Assembly: GCF_947496855.1 (NCBI RefSeq)
Contig: NZ_CANMED010000005.1
Span: forward strand, 372,001-436,000
DNA length: 64,000 nucleotides
From: an uncultured Aquimarina sp.
GTDB lineage: Bacteria; Bacteroidota; Bacteroidia; Flavobacteriales; Flavobacteriaceae
Direction: 5' to 3'
Part shown: positions 9,225 through 18,554 of the stretch, in pieces
Layout: every line of letters starts with the position of its first letter
How positions within the stretch are numbered: position 1 is the first letter of the stretch
Translations under genes and position numbers: made by a program
Notes under the pieces: model-generated
Databases searched by the model: none
Told to the model about the DNA's origin: nothing
Seen by the model: only the letters and a program-made list of their open reading frames with translations

Positions 9225-11549
9225 CTAAAAACCAAGTTCGTCATCTACCTTATTCCTTTTTTCATAGATTTCACAATCTAACTCAATAGAAAGGTTTTCA
9301 GGTTTTTCAAACTCGGATTTTGAAACATTCAAATTATCATCTCCATAACATTTTTTCATGTAGAGCGCCCAAATAGGAAGTGCCATAGTTGCACCCGCTC
9401 CATAAGCAGTAGATTCAAAATGTGTAGATCTATTATCTCCTCCTACCCAAACTCCAGTGCATAGATTAGGAACAATACCCATAAACCATCCATCACTCTG
9501 ATTTTGGGTTGTTCCGGTTTTTCCTGCAATTGGATTGGTAAACCTATATGGATGACCAGTAACTACATTCTTATAAATATATTGATTAGAAGCCTCTGTT
9601 CTCAATCTTTTACCAGATCCAGTTTGCGTAACACCTTCCATCAAATTAAGAGTCACGTATGCAGATTCTTTGCTAATTACGTCTGTTCTTTCAGGAAAAT
9701 TATCATACAATAGTATTCCATTTTTATCCGTAATATGAGAAATTATGAAAGGTTTGACATATATTCCTTCATTTGCGAAAGTACTATATGCTCCTACCAT
9801 CTCTGATAACTTAAGGTTTTCAGTTCCCAAAGATATCGATGCTACTGTGTCTATATCCGATTGTATCCCTAATTTTTTAGCCAAATTGATAACTGGTTCC
9901 GGCCCGATCCTATCAATCAATCTTGCTGAAATAGTATTAACCGATTCTGCCAATGCATCTTTAAGGGTTACAGAACCTATATAATTCCCATCTGTATTCG
10001 TTGGAGTCCAATCTTTTCCTGATACCCCATGCTTTCCGACAGGTATAGTTACTTTTGCTCTTGGTATTTTATAACAAGGTGAATATTTTAATTGATCGAT
10101 AGCGGTTGCATATACAAATGGTTTAAATGTAGACCCCACTTGCCGCGTTCCCTGATTTACATGATCGTATTTGAAATATTTGTGATTAATACCTCCGATC
10201 CAAGCTTTCACTTCTCCAGTTTGAGGGTTCATAGACATCAATCCAGTATGTAAAAACTTTTTGTAATACAAAATAGAATCGCGCGGAGTCATTACCGTAT
10301 CTTTAACTCCTTTCCAAGAAAACACTTTCATTTTTGTTTTCTCATCAAAAGAAGTTAGAATTTCTTTTTCACTTTTACCCAAATCAAGCATTTTTCTTCT
10401 TCTTGAAGAAGTTCTGATGGCACGATCTATAATTTGATCTGTTTGTTTCTTCGAAATATCCCGAAATGGTGAAGCAACATTATTTCTTTCTTGATTATCA
10501 AATTCTTTCTGTAGGTTACTCATATGTTCTATAACTGCTTCTTCTGCATATTTTTGCATACGAGAATCGATAGTCACGTAAATTTTTAAACCATCACCAT
10601 AAATATCATGGTATTCTAATTGGTCTTCTTTGTTTTTCCCCTTAGGCTTTGATTCAATCCATTGTTCCACCCATTGTTTTACTTGCCTTCTAAAATAAGT
10701 AGCCTTACCTTCTGAATATCCTTCTGATTTGTAATTAAGCGTTAAAGATGTTTTTTGCAAACTATCTTTTTCTTGAATTGTTAGATACCCATATTTCGCC
10801 ATCTGGCTTATTACCGTATTCCTTCTATCTTTGGAATTTTTTAATCTATTTTTTGGATTATATATGGTTGCACTTTTTAACATTCCAATAAGCACTGCTG
10901 CTTCTTGTATATTTAAATCTTTAGGAGTCTTATTGAAGTAGATTCTTGATGCCGATCCTATACCAATAGCTTGTCTGGCGAAGTCATATTTATTTAAATA
11001 CATGACTATAATTTCATCTTTTGTATATTGCCTTTCTAAACGAGCAGCAATTACCCATTCCCTTATTTTTTGAGTATATTTGTCCCAATTTTTCGATCGG
11101 AGACCTATAAAAAGTAATCTTGCCAATTGTTGTGTGATCGTACTTGCTCCTCCTTTTCTGCCAAGCGAAGAAAACGCTCTCATAGTACCACGTGCATCAA
11201 CCCCAGAATGCTTATAAAAACGAACATCTTCTGTAGCGATTAAAGCATCGATTAAGTGTTGTGGTAAATCATCATACCTAATTGGAGTTCTATTCTCATT
11301 AGGTTTAAAAATAGTTCCTAATTGCTCACCGTCAGAAGATATAATCTGAGCAGCTAAATCATTCTTAGGATTTTCCAATTGCTCGAAGGTTGGCATTTCA
11401 CCCAAAAAACCCCAGCTAGCCAAAAGAAATAAAAAAATTACAATAGTCAAAACGGCAATGAAACCAATCCAAAAATACCTAACATATTTACGGGTATTGA
11501 AATTTACTGGTTGTCTATTGCTTTTTGCTTTAAAAACCGATTGCTCCAT
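9225..11549 (-). CDS. Class A penicillin-binding protein 1A, copy 2
   Basis: A 774-residue bifunctional peptidoglycan synthase: short cytoplasmic tail, one transmembrane helix (about 25-46), GT51 glycosyltransferase domain with catalytic Glu107 in ALIATEDVRFYKHSG and the STITQQLARLL motif, then a transpeptidase domain with the SxxK serine in GSTFKPF, the SVN motif in AESVNTIS and the KTGTT motif. It polymerises and cross-links peptidoglycan on the outer face of the inner membrane. It lies 23 bases after a close paralogue and is similar to it along its whole length, so this is a tandem duplication. Both copies keep all catalytic motifs, so neither is decayed. The gene ends a ricT - gldH - pbp - pbp run. 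Confidence 0.95.
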   Translation of the reverse strand: MEQSVFKAKSNRQPVNFNTRKYVRYFWIGFIAVLTIVIFLFLLASWGFLGEMPTFEQLENPKNDLAAQIISSDGEQLGTIFKPNENRTPIRYDDLPQHLIDALIATEDVRFYKHSGVDARGTMRAFSSLGRKGGASTITQQLARLLFIGLRSKNWDKYTQKIREWVIAARLERQYTKDEIIVMYLNKYDFARQAIGIGSASRIYFNKTPKDLNIQEAAVLIGMLKSATIYNPKNRLKNSKDRRNTVISQMAKYGYLTIQEKDSLQKTSLTLNYKSEGYSEGKATYFRRQVKQWVEQWIESKPKGKNKEDQLEYHDIYGDGLKIYVTIDSRMQKYAEEAVIEHMSNLQKEFDNQERNNVASPFRDISKKQTDQIIDRAIRTSSRRRKMLDLGKSEKEILTSFDEKTKMKVFSWKGVKDTVMTPRDSILYYKKFLHTGLMSMNPQTGEVKAWIGGINHKYFKYDHVNQGTRQVGSTFKPFVYATAIDQLKYSPCYKIPRAKVTIPVGKHGVSGKDWTPTNTDGNYIGSVTLKDALAESVNTISARLIDRIGPEPVINLAKKLGIQSDIDTVASISLGTENLKLSEMVGAYSTFANEGIYVKPFIISHITDKNGILLYDNFPERTDVISKESAYVTLNLMEGVTQTGSGKRLRTEASNQYIYKNVVTGHPYRFTNPIAGKTGTTQNQSDGWFMGIVPNLCTGVWVGGDNRSTHFESTAYGAGATMALPIWALYMKKCYGDDNLNVSKSEFEKPENLSIELDCEIYEKRNKVDDELGF

Positions 11550-11572
11550 TCTACTAGCTCAATGATTATAAT

Positions 11573-13903
11573 CTAAAGACCAAACTCATCTTCTATAGGA
11601 TCCTCTATTTTTATGTTTTTCTTAAACTCTTTGCAATCCACTTCTATAGTTAGATTCTCTGGTTTTTTAAACCCTTCTTTTGACACTTTAAGTGTTTTAT
11701 CAGCGTAACACTTTCTCATATATAATGCCCATATTGGCAATGCCATAGTAGCTCCTTGTCCATATCTTACAGAACTAAAGTGAGTAGCACGATCATCTCC
11801 TCCTACCCAAACACCAGTACAAAGATTAGGAACTATACCCATAAACCAACCATCACTTTGATTCTGTGTCGTCCCCGTTTTACCAGCAATTGGATTGGTA
11901 AATTGGTAAGGGTATCCAGTAATCACATTTTTGTAATCGTATCTATTAGAGGGTCCAGATCTCAGACGTGCTCCAGATCCTGATTGGGTAACTCCTTCTA
12001 AAAGGTTTAGAGTTACATAAGCTGCTTCTTTACTAATCACATCCCGTGTTTCTGGTTCAAATTGATACAATGTAGCACCATTTTTATCTTCAACACTAGT
12101 AATCATTACTGGTCTATTATAAATACCTTCATTAGCAAAAGTACCATACGCACCTACCATCTCTGATAACTTAAGATCTACAGACCCTAATGCTATAGAA
12201 GCCACTTCAATAACTTCTGATTGCACTCCAGATTTCTTAGCTAATCTCACAATAGGTTCTGGCCCAATTCGATCCATTAAACGTGCAGAAATAGTATTTA
12301 CAGACTTTGCAAGCGCTTCCTTAAGGCTTAAATACCCTGTATACTTAGCATCACTATTCTTTGGAGTCCAATCTTCCATCACACCGTGCGATCCAGCAGG
12401 AATTGTAATCTGTGACATGGGTAATGTATCACAAGGAGATAATTTAAGTTGATCTATCGCTGTAGCATATACAAAAGGTTTAAAAGTAGAACCCACCTGA
12501 CGCGCTCCTTGATAAACATGATCATACTGAAAATGCTTAATGTCGACACCTCCAACCCAAGCCTTAACCTGACCAGTCTGTGGCTCCATCGACATCATTC
12601 CTGATCTTAAAAATCTTTTATAGTACAAAATAGAATCTCTAGGAGTCATAATAGTATCTATATACCCTTTCCAGGAAAATATTTTCATCTCAGTTTTAAC
12701 ATCAAAAGATTTCAAAATATCTTTTTCACTTTTATTTTGAGATAACATTATTTTTCTTCTTGCAGAACTCCTGATAGCTCTTTTAACTATTCCTTCGACT
12801 TCCTTCTTAGTTAAATCTCTAAAAGGTGTCGTCTTATTTTTCTGTTCCTGTTTATCAAACTCTTTTTGTAAGTTAGACATATGTTCCTGAACAGCTTCTT
12901 CAGCATATTTCTGCATTCTTGAATCAATGGTAACATTAATTCTTAAACCATCTCTATAAATATTATAAAACTGAGTATTACCATCTTCATCTTCTCCTTT
13001 TGGATTTTTTTTCACCCAATTTCCCATCCAACTTCTTACATACTCTCTAAAATAAGTAGCAATCCCATCAGAATGTCCTTCTGGCGCATAATCCAATTTT
13101 AGTGGTAATTGTTGTAAACTATCCTTTTCTTGAGCGGTAATATATTCATATTTTGCCATCTGAAACAAAACAACATCTCGCCTCTTTTTTACCAATTCTG
13201 GTCTTCGCAACGGATTAAAAAGCGCAGAATTCTTTAGCATCCCGACTAGCACCGCTGCTTCTTCTTTCTTAAGGTCATTTGGTGTTTTATTAAAATAAAT
13301 ACGAGAGGCAGAACTTATTCCAATCGCCTGATTAAGAAAATCATACTTATTAAGATACATTGCCATGATCTCATCCTTGGTATACTGTCTTTCCAATCGA
13401 GTAGCGATTACCCATTCTTTAATTTTTTGGGTATATCGTTGCCATCCTTTTGATCTTGTTCCTGTAAAAAGAAGTTTTGCTAACTGCTGTGTAATGGTAC
13501 TTGCACCTCCCTTTTTCCCTAAAAAGGCAAAAGCACGTATCGTTCCTCTGGCATCTATACCAGAGTGCTCGTAGTAACGAGCGTCTTCGGTTGCCACTAA
13601 TGCATTCACCAAATCTGGAGCCAAATCTTCAAAATTAACAGGAGTTCTATTTTCTTTAAAAAAAGTTCCTATTTGTTTGCCATCAGAAGAAATAATCTGA
13701 GTTGCCAAATCGTTTTGAGGGTTTTCTAAATCATCAAACCCTGGCATTTCTCCAAAATATCCCCAACTAGCAAAAAGGAAAATTAATATTACCAAAAACA
13801 TTCCGGATGCAAAAATGATCCAAAACCACTTTATGTACTTAATCACATTTAATTGAGGGGTTTTTGATGTTTTTCTTGTTGATTTTGGTGTTGCTTTAGC
13901 CAT
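11573..13903 (-). CDS. Class A penicillin-binding protein 1A, copy 1
   Basis: Bifunctional glycosyltransferase/transpeptidase of 776 residues from the ATG at 13903, which lies one base after the gldH stop; an upstream ATG-less extension to 13924 would overlap gldH and is unlikely. The N terminus is rich in Lys/Thr, followed by one membrane helix (about 22-46), the GT51 Glu at about 106 in ALVATEDARYYEHSG, STITQQLAKLL, and a transpeptidase domain with Ser near 472 (GSTFKPFVYATAID), KSVNTIS and KTGTTQNQSDGWFMG. The very short gap to gldH implies co-translation with the gliding-motility lipoprotein. The gldH - PBP order is known from other Flavobacteriaceae. Confidence 0.95.
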   Translation of the reverse strand: MAKATPKSTRKTSKTPQLNVIKYIKWFWIIFASGMFLVILIFLFASWGYFGEMPGFDDLENPQNDLATQIISSDGKQIGTFFKENRTPVNFEDLAPDLVNALVATEDARYYEHSGIDARGTIRAFAFLGKKGGASTITQQLAKLLFTGTRSKGWQRYTQKIKEWVIATRLERQYTKDEIMAMYLNKYDFLNQAIGISSASRIYFNKTPNDLKKEEAAVLVGMLKNSALFNPLRRPELVKKRRDVVLFQMAKYEYITAQEKDSLQQLPLKLDYAPEGHSDGIATYFREYVRSWMGNWVKKNPKGEDEDGNTQFYNIYRDGLRINVTIDSRMQKYAEEAVQEHMSNLQKEFDKQEQKNKTTPFRDLTKKEVEGIVKRAIRSSARRKIMLSQNKSEKDILKSFDVKTEMKIFSWKGYIDTIMTPRDSILYYKRFLRSGMMSMEPQTGQVKAWVGGVDIKHFQYDHVYQGARQVGSTFKPFVYATAIDQLKLSPCDTLPMSQITIPAGSHGVMEDWTPKNSDAKYTGYLSLKEALAKSVNTISARLMDRIGPEPIVRLAKKSGVQSEVIEVASIALGSVDLKLSEMVGAYGTFANEGIYNRPVMITSVEDKNGATLYQFEPETRDVISKEAAYVTLNLLEGVTQSGSGARLRSGPSNRYDYKNVITGYPYQFTNPIAGKTGTTQNQSDGWFMGIVPNLCTGVWVGGDDRATHFSSVRYGQGATMALPIWALYMRKCYADKTLKVSKEGFKKPENLTIEVDCKEFKKNIKIEDPIEDEFGL

Positions 13904-13904
13904 A

Positions 13905-14399
13905 CTATTTAGGGTTTTCTGCAAATTCTATTCTAAAACCTATATCTGTAATTCCTTCCAAAGAATTTATTCCGAGTGTTTCTCCATTCTTTCTCATTGC
14001 GTGTTGAAGTACCACTTTATACTCTCCTTTTTCTACAAAATTTACATTTGCTTTATACCAGAGTTTACTTTCTTTTAGATCCGTAAAACCAACACCGAGC
14101 CATTCCCCGTTTGGTTCTGCCATTTCATATTCTAAAGTATCTGTAACTATTTTGCCGTTCGGAAACTCCATTTCGCTAATTAGAAACAAATTACTAAACT
14201 TATAGTCGTTCTTGTTTCTTACATTGATGAATAAGTTATATCGCTGTAATGAATCAAGTTCGGGTAAGGTAAAACGTATCTTCTCGTTTTTTTCCCAAGA
14301 GCCTGACACTGTTCTATATTCATCAAAAACCCTTGCATCATCACAAGAAACAATACTTACTAACAGAAAAAGTAATGTTAAAAACCTAAGATTTATCAT
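13905..14399 (-). CDS. gldH: Gliding motility lipoprotein GldH
   Basis: A 164-residue lipoprotein with a lipobox ending VSIVSC (Cys19) and the GldH pattern: RVFDEYRTVSGSWEKNEKI, NLFINVRNKNDYKFSNLFL, and LEGITDIGFRIEF. GldH is required for gliding and is associated with the type IX secretion/gliding apparatus of Flavobacterium johnsoniae; its exact place in the machine is less well defined than that of GldK-N. The gene overlaps the 3' end of ricT by about 15 bases and is followed after one base by a PBP gene, so it is inside a tight operon. Presence of gldH fits the two T9SS-tailed proteins in the window. Confidence 0.92.
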   Translation of the reverse strand: MINLRFLTLLFLLVSIVSCDDARVFDEYRTVSGSWEKNEKIRFTLPELDSLQRYNLFINVRNKNDYKFSNLFLISEMEFPNGKIVTDTLEYEMAEPNGEWLGVGFTDLKESKLWYKANVNFVEKGEYKVVLQHAMRKNGETLGINSLEGITDIGFRIEFAENPK

Positions 14400-15669
14400 T
14401 ATTCTTGCGCTGCTGTGGTTTACGTTTTTTATTGCGTTGATTGTTATTTTTCCTATTTGAATTTTTGTTCTCAGTATTTCCTTCTTTTGATTTTTGAGAA
14501 GTAGGATTTTGCTTTTCTACAGAAACTTTCTTTTTATTTTTATTCCGATTTTTATTCCTCCTCCTATTGCTTCTTTTTGGCTGATCAAAGCGCGTTAGAC
14601 TATCCTGTCCTACAACGTTTTCAAATTCAACTTTAGTATCCTCAATAAGCTCTGAAGCAAAATCTTCTAGGCTAGCTACCGCTTCTTTCTTTTTATTTGA
14701 TTCAATAATCTCATTAGCATGATCGGCAGAAATCTTGTGCCAATTCATCCATTCTCCTTCATAAGCGTACCATAAATACCCTTTGAATATATCAATTTTC
14801 TGACATACAGCTGTACCTTTTTCGGTATGGAGCTTAACTTCGGTCTTAGGAAACTCTTTTAAAGCATCAATATAAGCATCTAATTCATAATTAAGACAAC
14901 ATTTTAGTTTACCACATTGACCTGCCAATTTCTGAGGATTTAATGATAATTGCTGATATCTAGCAGCACTGGTGTTCACAGATCTAAAATCGGTGAGCCA
15001 AGTAGAACAACATAATTCTCTTCCACAAGAACCTATACCACCTAATCGAGCAGCTTCCTGGCGAAAACCTATCTGACGCATTTCTATTCTGGTACTAAAT
15101 TCTTGTGCAAATTCTTTAATCAATTGTCTGAAATCAACTCTGTCTTCCGCTGTATAATAAAAAGTACATTTAGAACCATCACCTTGAAACTCTATATCAG
15201 AAATTTTCATCTGTAATTTTAGACGAATTGCTATTTCTCTAGAACGAACCTGTATTGCTTGCTCACGATCCCTTGCTTTTTGCCAAATATCAATATCTTT
15301 CTGAGAAGCCTTTCTATATATCTTCTTAACCTCTTCGCTATCTACATCTACTTTTTTCTTTTTCATTTGGATACGCACCAATTCTCCTGTAAGTGTAACA
15401 ATACCTACATCGTGTCCTGGAGAAGCCTCTGTAGCAACAATATCTCCTATGCTTAATGAAAGATTTTCTGCGTTCTTGAAAAAGCTTTTACGTCCGTTTT
15501 TAAAACGAATTTCTACACAATGAAAAGGTGCTACACCGCTAGGTAGCGACATATTTGATAACCAATCAAAAACAGTTAATTTATTACAACCATCTGTACC
15601 GCACGTACCATTATTCTTACAGCCTTTTGGTTGTCCGTCTTTCCCGGAGGAACAACTACTACACCCCAT
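14386..15669 (-). CDS. ricT: PSP1/RicT family protein
   Basis: A 427-residue cytoplasmic protein. The N terminus is cysteine-rich (Cys3, 6, 17, 23, 28), the PSP1 domain has the family cysteine motifs GSCGRELCCSTWL and GQCGKLKCCLNYELD, and a Lys/Asn/Arg-rich low-complexity tail covers roughly the last 60 residues. In Bacillus the homologue (YaaT/RicT) is part of an Fe-S containing Ric complex that supports RNA processing; in Bacteroidota the role is less studied. The basic tail would fit RNA binding, which is inference. It is the first gene of the ricT - gldH - PBP - PBP run. Confidence 0.88.
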   Translation of the reverse strand: MGCSSCSSGKDGQPKGCKNNGTCGTDGCNKLTVFDWLSNMSLPSGVAPFHCVEIRFKNGRKSFFKNAENLSLSIGDIVATEASPGHDVGIVTLTGELVRIQMKKKKVDVDSEEVKKIYRKASQKDIDIWQKARDREQAIQVRSREIAIRLKLQMKISDIEFQGDGSKCTFYYTAEDRVDFRQLIKEFAQEFSTRIEMRQIGFRQEAARLGGIGSCGRELCCSTWLTDFRSVNTSAARYQQLSLNPQKLAGQCGKLKCCLNYELDAYIDALKEFPKTEVKLHTEKGTAVCQKIDIFKGYLWYAYEGEWMNWHKISADHANEIIESNKKKEAVASLEDFASELIEDTKVEFENVVGQDSLTRFDQPKRSNRRRNKNRNKNKKKVSVEKQNPTSQKSKEGNTENKNSNRKNNNQRNKKRKPQQRKNNDKS

Positions 15670-15768
15670 ATTCTCTTGCTATATTGAAATTTGCCTGTGA
15701 TAAAACACAGCAAACATGATTCTTACTTGGGTCAGGTGTTTTACACATCCGACATCTTAATCGATAAA

Positions 15769-15800
15769 GATACTATGATTTCTTTTAAAACCATAGTATC
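15769..15800 (-). terminator. Weak terminator-like hairpin after trhO
   Basis: Nine-bp stem GATACTATG (15769-15777) / CATAGTATC (15792-15800), just downstream of the trhO stop on the minus strand. The following T run is short and interrupted, so termination may be incomplete, with some read-through into ricT. Confidence 0.45.
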
Positions 15801-15815
15801 TAAATCATTTTAGCA

Positions 15816-16847
15816 TTACTGCTTATATTTTAAGACCTCAGAACGGCCTTTCTTAAAGATTTTATTACTATTTCCTTTACCTTTCCTCAGTGCTTTTTGT
15901 TCTTCATAGGGCAAGCTATTAATCTCTTTACATTCTAAAGAACAACAACTATCCATTGCAGTTGCACATTCTTCACATTGAATGAACAAAAGATGACATG
16001 CTTCATTTTCGCAATTAACGTGAGTATCACAAGGTTTTCCACATTGGTGACAATTAGAAATAACATCTTTAGAGATTCGTTCAGATCTTCGATGATCAAA
16101 AACAAAATTCTTTCCTAGATATTTATTCTCTAACCCTTTTTCTTCTACCTGTCTAGCATATTCTATAATTCCACCTTCTAGTTGAAATACATTTTTAAAA
16201 CCTTTGTGCTTATAATATGCACTTGCTTTCTCGCATCGAATTCCACCAGTACAATACATCACTAGTTTCTTATCCTCTTTATGCTCTTTTAAATTTTCCT
16301 CAATAATATCCAAAGAATCTCTAAAAGTATCAACATCAGGAGTTACTGCTCCCTGAAAATGACCGATCTCACTTTCGTAATGGTTACGCATGTCAACTAA
16401 TACAGTATCTGGATCTTCAATCAATTGATTAAACTTCTCTGCATCGACATGAACTCCTTTATTTGTAACATCAAAAGTTTTATCATTTAAACCGTCGGCA
16501 ACAATTTTTTTACGAATCTTCACTTTCAATTTCAGGAAGGATTTAATATCCTGTTCCCTGGCAATATTCAAGCGTACATTTTCCAAAAAAGAAATACTAT
16601 CTAAATGTTTTTTGAATGCTTCAAAATTTGGTGCAGGAACGGACAGTTGACCATTAATCCCTTCATTAGCAATATATATTCTTCCCAGAACGTCCAGTTC
16701 GTCCCAATGTATAAAAAGATGATTTCTGAAAATTTCGGTATTACCGATATGTGCATATTTATAAAAAGAGAGTGTAAGACGGTCCGTACCTGCCTCATCA
16801 ATAAGAGTAGCTCTCTCCTTTGCACTTAATTTATTGTACAGTTGCAT
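15816..16847 (-). CDS. trhO: tRNA uridine(34) hydroxylase, rhodanese domain (TrhO)
   Basis: A 343-residue YceA/TrhO protein. After an N-terminal acylphosphatase-like domain (about 1-110, with GRIYIANEGINGQLS) comes a rhodanese domain with VLVDMRNHYESEIGHF and the active-site loop MYCTGGIRCEKAS, then a C-terminal cysteine-rich zinc-binding-like segment with several CxxC pairs (CHQCGKPC, CEECA). Known function: oxygen-dependent formation of 5-hydroxyuridine at position 34 of tRNA. A good Bacteroidota promoter (16883-16912) lies just upstream and no Shine-Dalgarno is visible. Stand-alone gene. Confidence 0.93.
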   Translation of the reverse strand: MQLYNKLSAKERATLIDEAGTDRLTLSFYKYAHIGNTEIFRNHLFIHWDELDVLGRIYIANEGINGQLSVPAPNFEAFKKHLDSISFLENVRLNIAREQDIKSFLKLKVKIRKKIVADGLNDKTFDVTNKGVHVDAEKFNQLIEDPDTVLVDMRNHYESEIGHFQGAVTPDVDTFRDSLDIIEENLKEHKEDKKLVMYCTGGIRCEKASAYYKHKGFKNVFQLEGGIIEYARQVEEKGLENKYLGKNFVFDHRRSERISKDVISNCHQCGKPCDTHVNCENEACHLLFIQCEECATAMDSCCSLECKEINSLPYEEQKALRKGKGNSNKIFKKGRSEVLKYKQ

Positions 16848-16882
16848 GCTATACTAATTTTTTAAGTTAAAAGATTTTTTTA

Positions 16883-16912
16883 CAAAAGTACAAATCATAG
16901 TGTAATATGCAA
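16883..16912 (-). promoter_or_regulatory. Bacteroidota-type promoter for trhO
   Basis: On the minus strand: TTG (16912-16910), 19-base spacer, then TACTTTTG (16890-16883), an exact match to the Bacteroidota -7 consensus TAnnTTTG with a -33 TTG. It is 36 bases upstream of the trhO ATG. Inferred from the consensus only. Confidence 0.7.
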
Positions 16913-16931
16913 GAACAGTTCGGTTTTGAAT

Positions 16932-16965
16932 AAAAAAAATGCCTTGAAAACCACTTCAAGGCATT
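16932..16965 (-). terminator. Strong intrinsic terminator of the mini-ORF transcript
   Basis: An 11-bp perfect stem AATGCCTTGAA (16938-16948) / TTCAAGGCATT (16955-16965) with a 6-base loop and T/A runs on both sides. No annotated gene on the plus strand leads into it. On the minus strand the only candidate upstream is the 28-codon ORF at 17031-17117, so it supports a short minus-strand transcript there. Confidence 0.85.
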
Positions 16966-16976
16966 TTTTGGGCTAA

Positions 16977-17029
16977 TTCGTTATTTAATTAATTTACTTA
17001 ATCTAAAAGACTAAAAATTAAATAACGAA
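16977..17029 (-). repeat. 14-bp perfect inverted repeat in the 3' part of the mini-ORF transcript
   Basis: TTCGTTATTTAATT (16977-16990) and AATTAAATAACGAA (17016-17029) are exact reverse complements separated by 25 bases. The repeat fills the space between the mini-ORF stop codon and the terminator, so the RNA would end in two consecutive hairpins. It could be an RNA structure or a DNA protein-binding site. Confidence 0.75.
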
Positions 17030-17030
17030 G

Positions 17031-17117
17031 CTAGCCACCTTCAACCATACAATTACTAATACTAGTAACTGTACAGCCATCAAGGTTGTGTCTTACGACT
17101 CTTTTAAGAAATTTCAT
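17031..17117 (-). CDS. Putative 28-residue peptide with a strong Shine-Dalgarno
   Basis: ATG at 17117 to TAG at 17031 encodes a 28-residue peptide starting MKFLKRVVRHNLDGC and ending SISNCMVEGG: basic N terminus, two Cys (15 and 23), Gly-Gly end. The ATG is preceded by AAGGAGG (17130-17124) at a spacing of 6 bases. Such a sequence is exceptional here because the other genes in the window lack a Shine-Dalgarno, as expected for Bacteroidota. A 14-bp inverted repeat and a strong terminator follow, closing a minus-strand unit of about 200 bases. It is divergent from recA. I recognise no family. It could be a small secreted or regulatory peptide, a leader for a regulatory RNA, or (least likely) chance; no downstream gene exists for it to attenuate before the terminator. 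Confidence 0.55.
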   Translation of the reverse strand: MKFLKRVVRHNLDGCTVTSISNCMVEGG

Positions 17118-17123
17118 CTACAT

Positions 17124-17130
17124 CCTCCTT
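17124..17130 (-). promoter_or_regulatory. Canonical Shine-Dalgarno of the mini-ORF
   Basis: AAGGAGG on the minus strand, 6 bases before the ATG at 17117. Bacteroidota genes rarely carry such a site, and in Flavobacterium the anti-SD of 16S rRNA is reported to be largely sequestered, so a perfect site decides the start and hints at special translational control. Confidence 0.65.
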
Positions 17131-17336
17131 CATCATAGTTTGTTCAAGTTTTGCTTTCTTTAAAGATGCAGTAATAGAAAAAAGGTTGCGTATATTTTTA
17201 AAAAAAAATAAACTATTACTCTATTAAGCTAATAATCATTGTTAATAAATTAGTCAGATAAGTATATTTTTTGAAATGGGTTTGCAAAAAACTTGTAGTA
17301 TTTTAGCCAAAATCAATTACAAAAGAAAGTAAACGC

Positions 17337-18350
17337 ATGAGTACGGATAAAGAAAAAGATGCAAAATTAAAAGCGTTAAAACTAACTTTAGACAAACTAG
17401 ATAAGTCCTACGGAAAAGGCACCGTGATGAGGATGGGGGATTCTGCAGTTCAAGAAGTAGAAGTAATTTCTACAGGATCACTAGGACTAGATTTAGCTCT
17501 TGGTGTAGGAGGATATCCAAGAGGTAGAGTGATCGAGATTTTTGGCCCTGAATCTTCGGGTAAAACCACGCTTACAATTCACGCGATTGCACAAGCACAA
17601 AAAGCTGGTGGAATTGCTGCTTTTATAGATGCGGAGCATGCATTTGATCGTTTTTATGCAGAAAAACTAGGCGTAGACATTGATAATCTTATTATTTCTC
17701 AACCTGACAATGGAGAACAAGCATTAGAGATTGCCGATAACTTAATCCGATCAGGGGCAATTGATATTATTGTTATTGATTCTGTAGCTGCATTAACTCC
17801 AAAAAGTGAGATTGAAGGGGAAATGGGAGATTCTAAAATGGGACTTCACGCACGATTAATGTCTCAAGCTTTAAGGAAATTAACTAGTTCTATTAGCAAA
17901 ACAAATTGCACGGTTATATTTATTAACCAGCTTCGTGAAAAAATCGGAGTAATGTTTGGTAATCCTGAAACTACTACTGGTGGTAATGCCCTTAAGTTTT
18001 ATGCTTCTGTGCGTTTGGATATTCGAAGATCTACTCAGATTAAAGATAGTAACAGTGAAGTGCAAGGTAATAAAACTCGTGTAAAAGTTGTGAAAAACAA
18101 AGTGGCTCCGCCATTTAGAACAGCAGAGTTTGATATTATGTATGGTCTAGGAATCTCTAAAACAGGAGAAATCATAGACATTGGAGTAGATTATGAAATT
18201 GTCAAAAAGAGTGGTTCATGGTTTAGTTATCAAGACACAAAACTAGGTCAAGGAAGAGATTCTGTAAAATCATTACTAAATGACAACCCTGAACTTATGG
18301 AAGAATTGGAAGAAAAAATCAAGGAAGCCATAAAAATTGTTAGTGAATAA
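17337..18350 (+). CDS. recA: Recombinase A
   Basis: A 337-residue RecA with Walker A GPESSGKT (residues 70-77), the IDAEHAFD motif, Walker [11 protein letters not shown] and the loop-2 region [32 protein letters not shown]. It forms ATP-dependent filaments on single-stranded DNA for recombination and repair and stimulates cleavage of LexA-type repressors where present. Length is at the short end for RecA, with a brief acidic C terminus, as in other Flavobacteriaceae. No Shine-Dalgarno upstream. I saw no clear SOS box; a TTTG and a TATTTTAG element upstream (17270-17306) have poor spacing. It is followed by a strong terminator, so it is probably monocistronic. Confidence 0.98.
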   Translation: MSTDKEKDAKLKALKLTLDKLDKSYGKGTVMRMGDSAVQEVEVISTGSLGLDLALGVGGYPRGRVIEIFGPESSGKTTLTIHAIAQAQKAGGIAAFIDAEHAFDRFYAEKLGVDIDNLIISQPDNGEQALEIADNLIRSGAIDIIVIDSVAALTPKSEIEGEMGDSKMGLHARLMSQALRKLTSSISKTNCTVIFINQLREKIGVMFGNPETTTGGNALKFYASVRLDIRRSTQIKDSNSEVQGNKTRVKVVKNKVAPPFRTAEFDIMYGLGISKTGEIIDIGVDYEIVKKSGSWFSYQDTKLGQGRDSVKSLLNDNPELMEELEEKIKEAIKIVSE

Positions 18351-18373
18351 AGTTACTCTGATAAACAAATACT

Positions 18374-18400
18374 AAAATCCCGAGCCTTCGGGATTTTTTT
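18374..18400 (+). terminator. Rho-independent terminator after recA
   Basis: Ten-bp stem AAAATCCCGA / TCGGGATTTT with a 4-base loop (gcct) and a T7 run, 24 bases after the recA stop. Confidence 0.93.
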
Positions 18401-18554
18401 ATACCTTATATCCAAGTTCTATATAAAAATCGTGCAAAGAAATTTAAAGTTACACAATGTCTCCTAAAAATTATCTTGTGCGAACGCAACCAAACATCAA
18501 TAATTACATCTATATGATACAATTTGGTATGTAGAACCCCAAAATTATTTTAGT

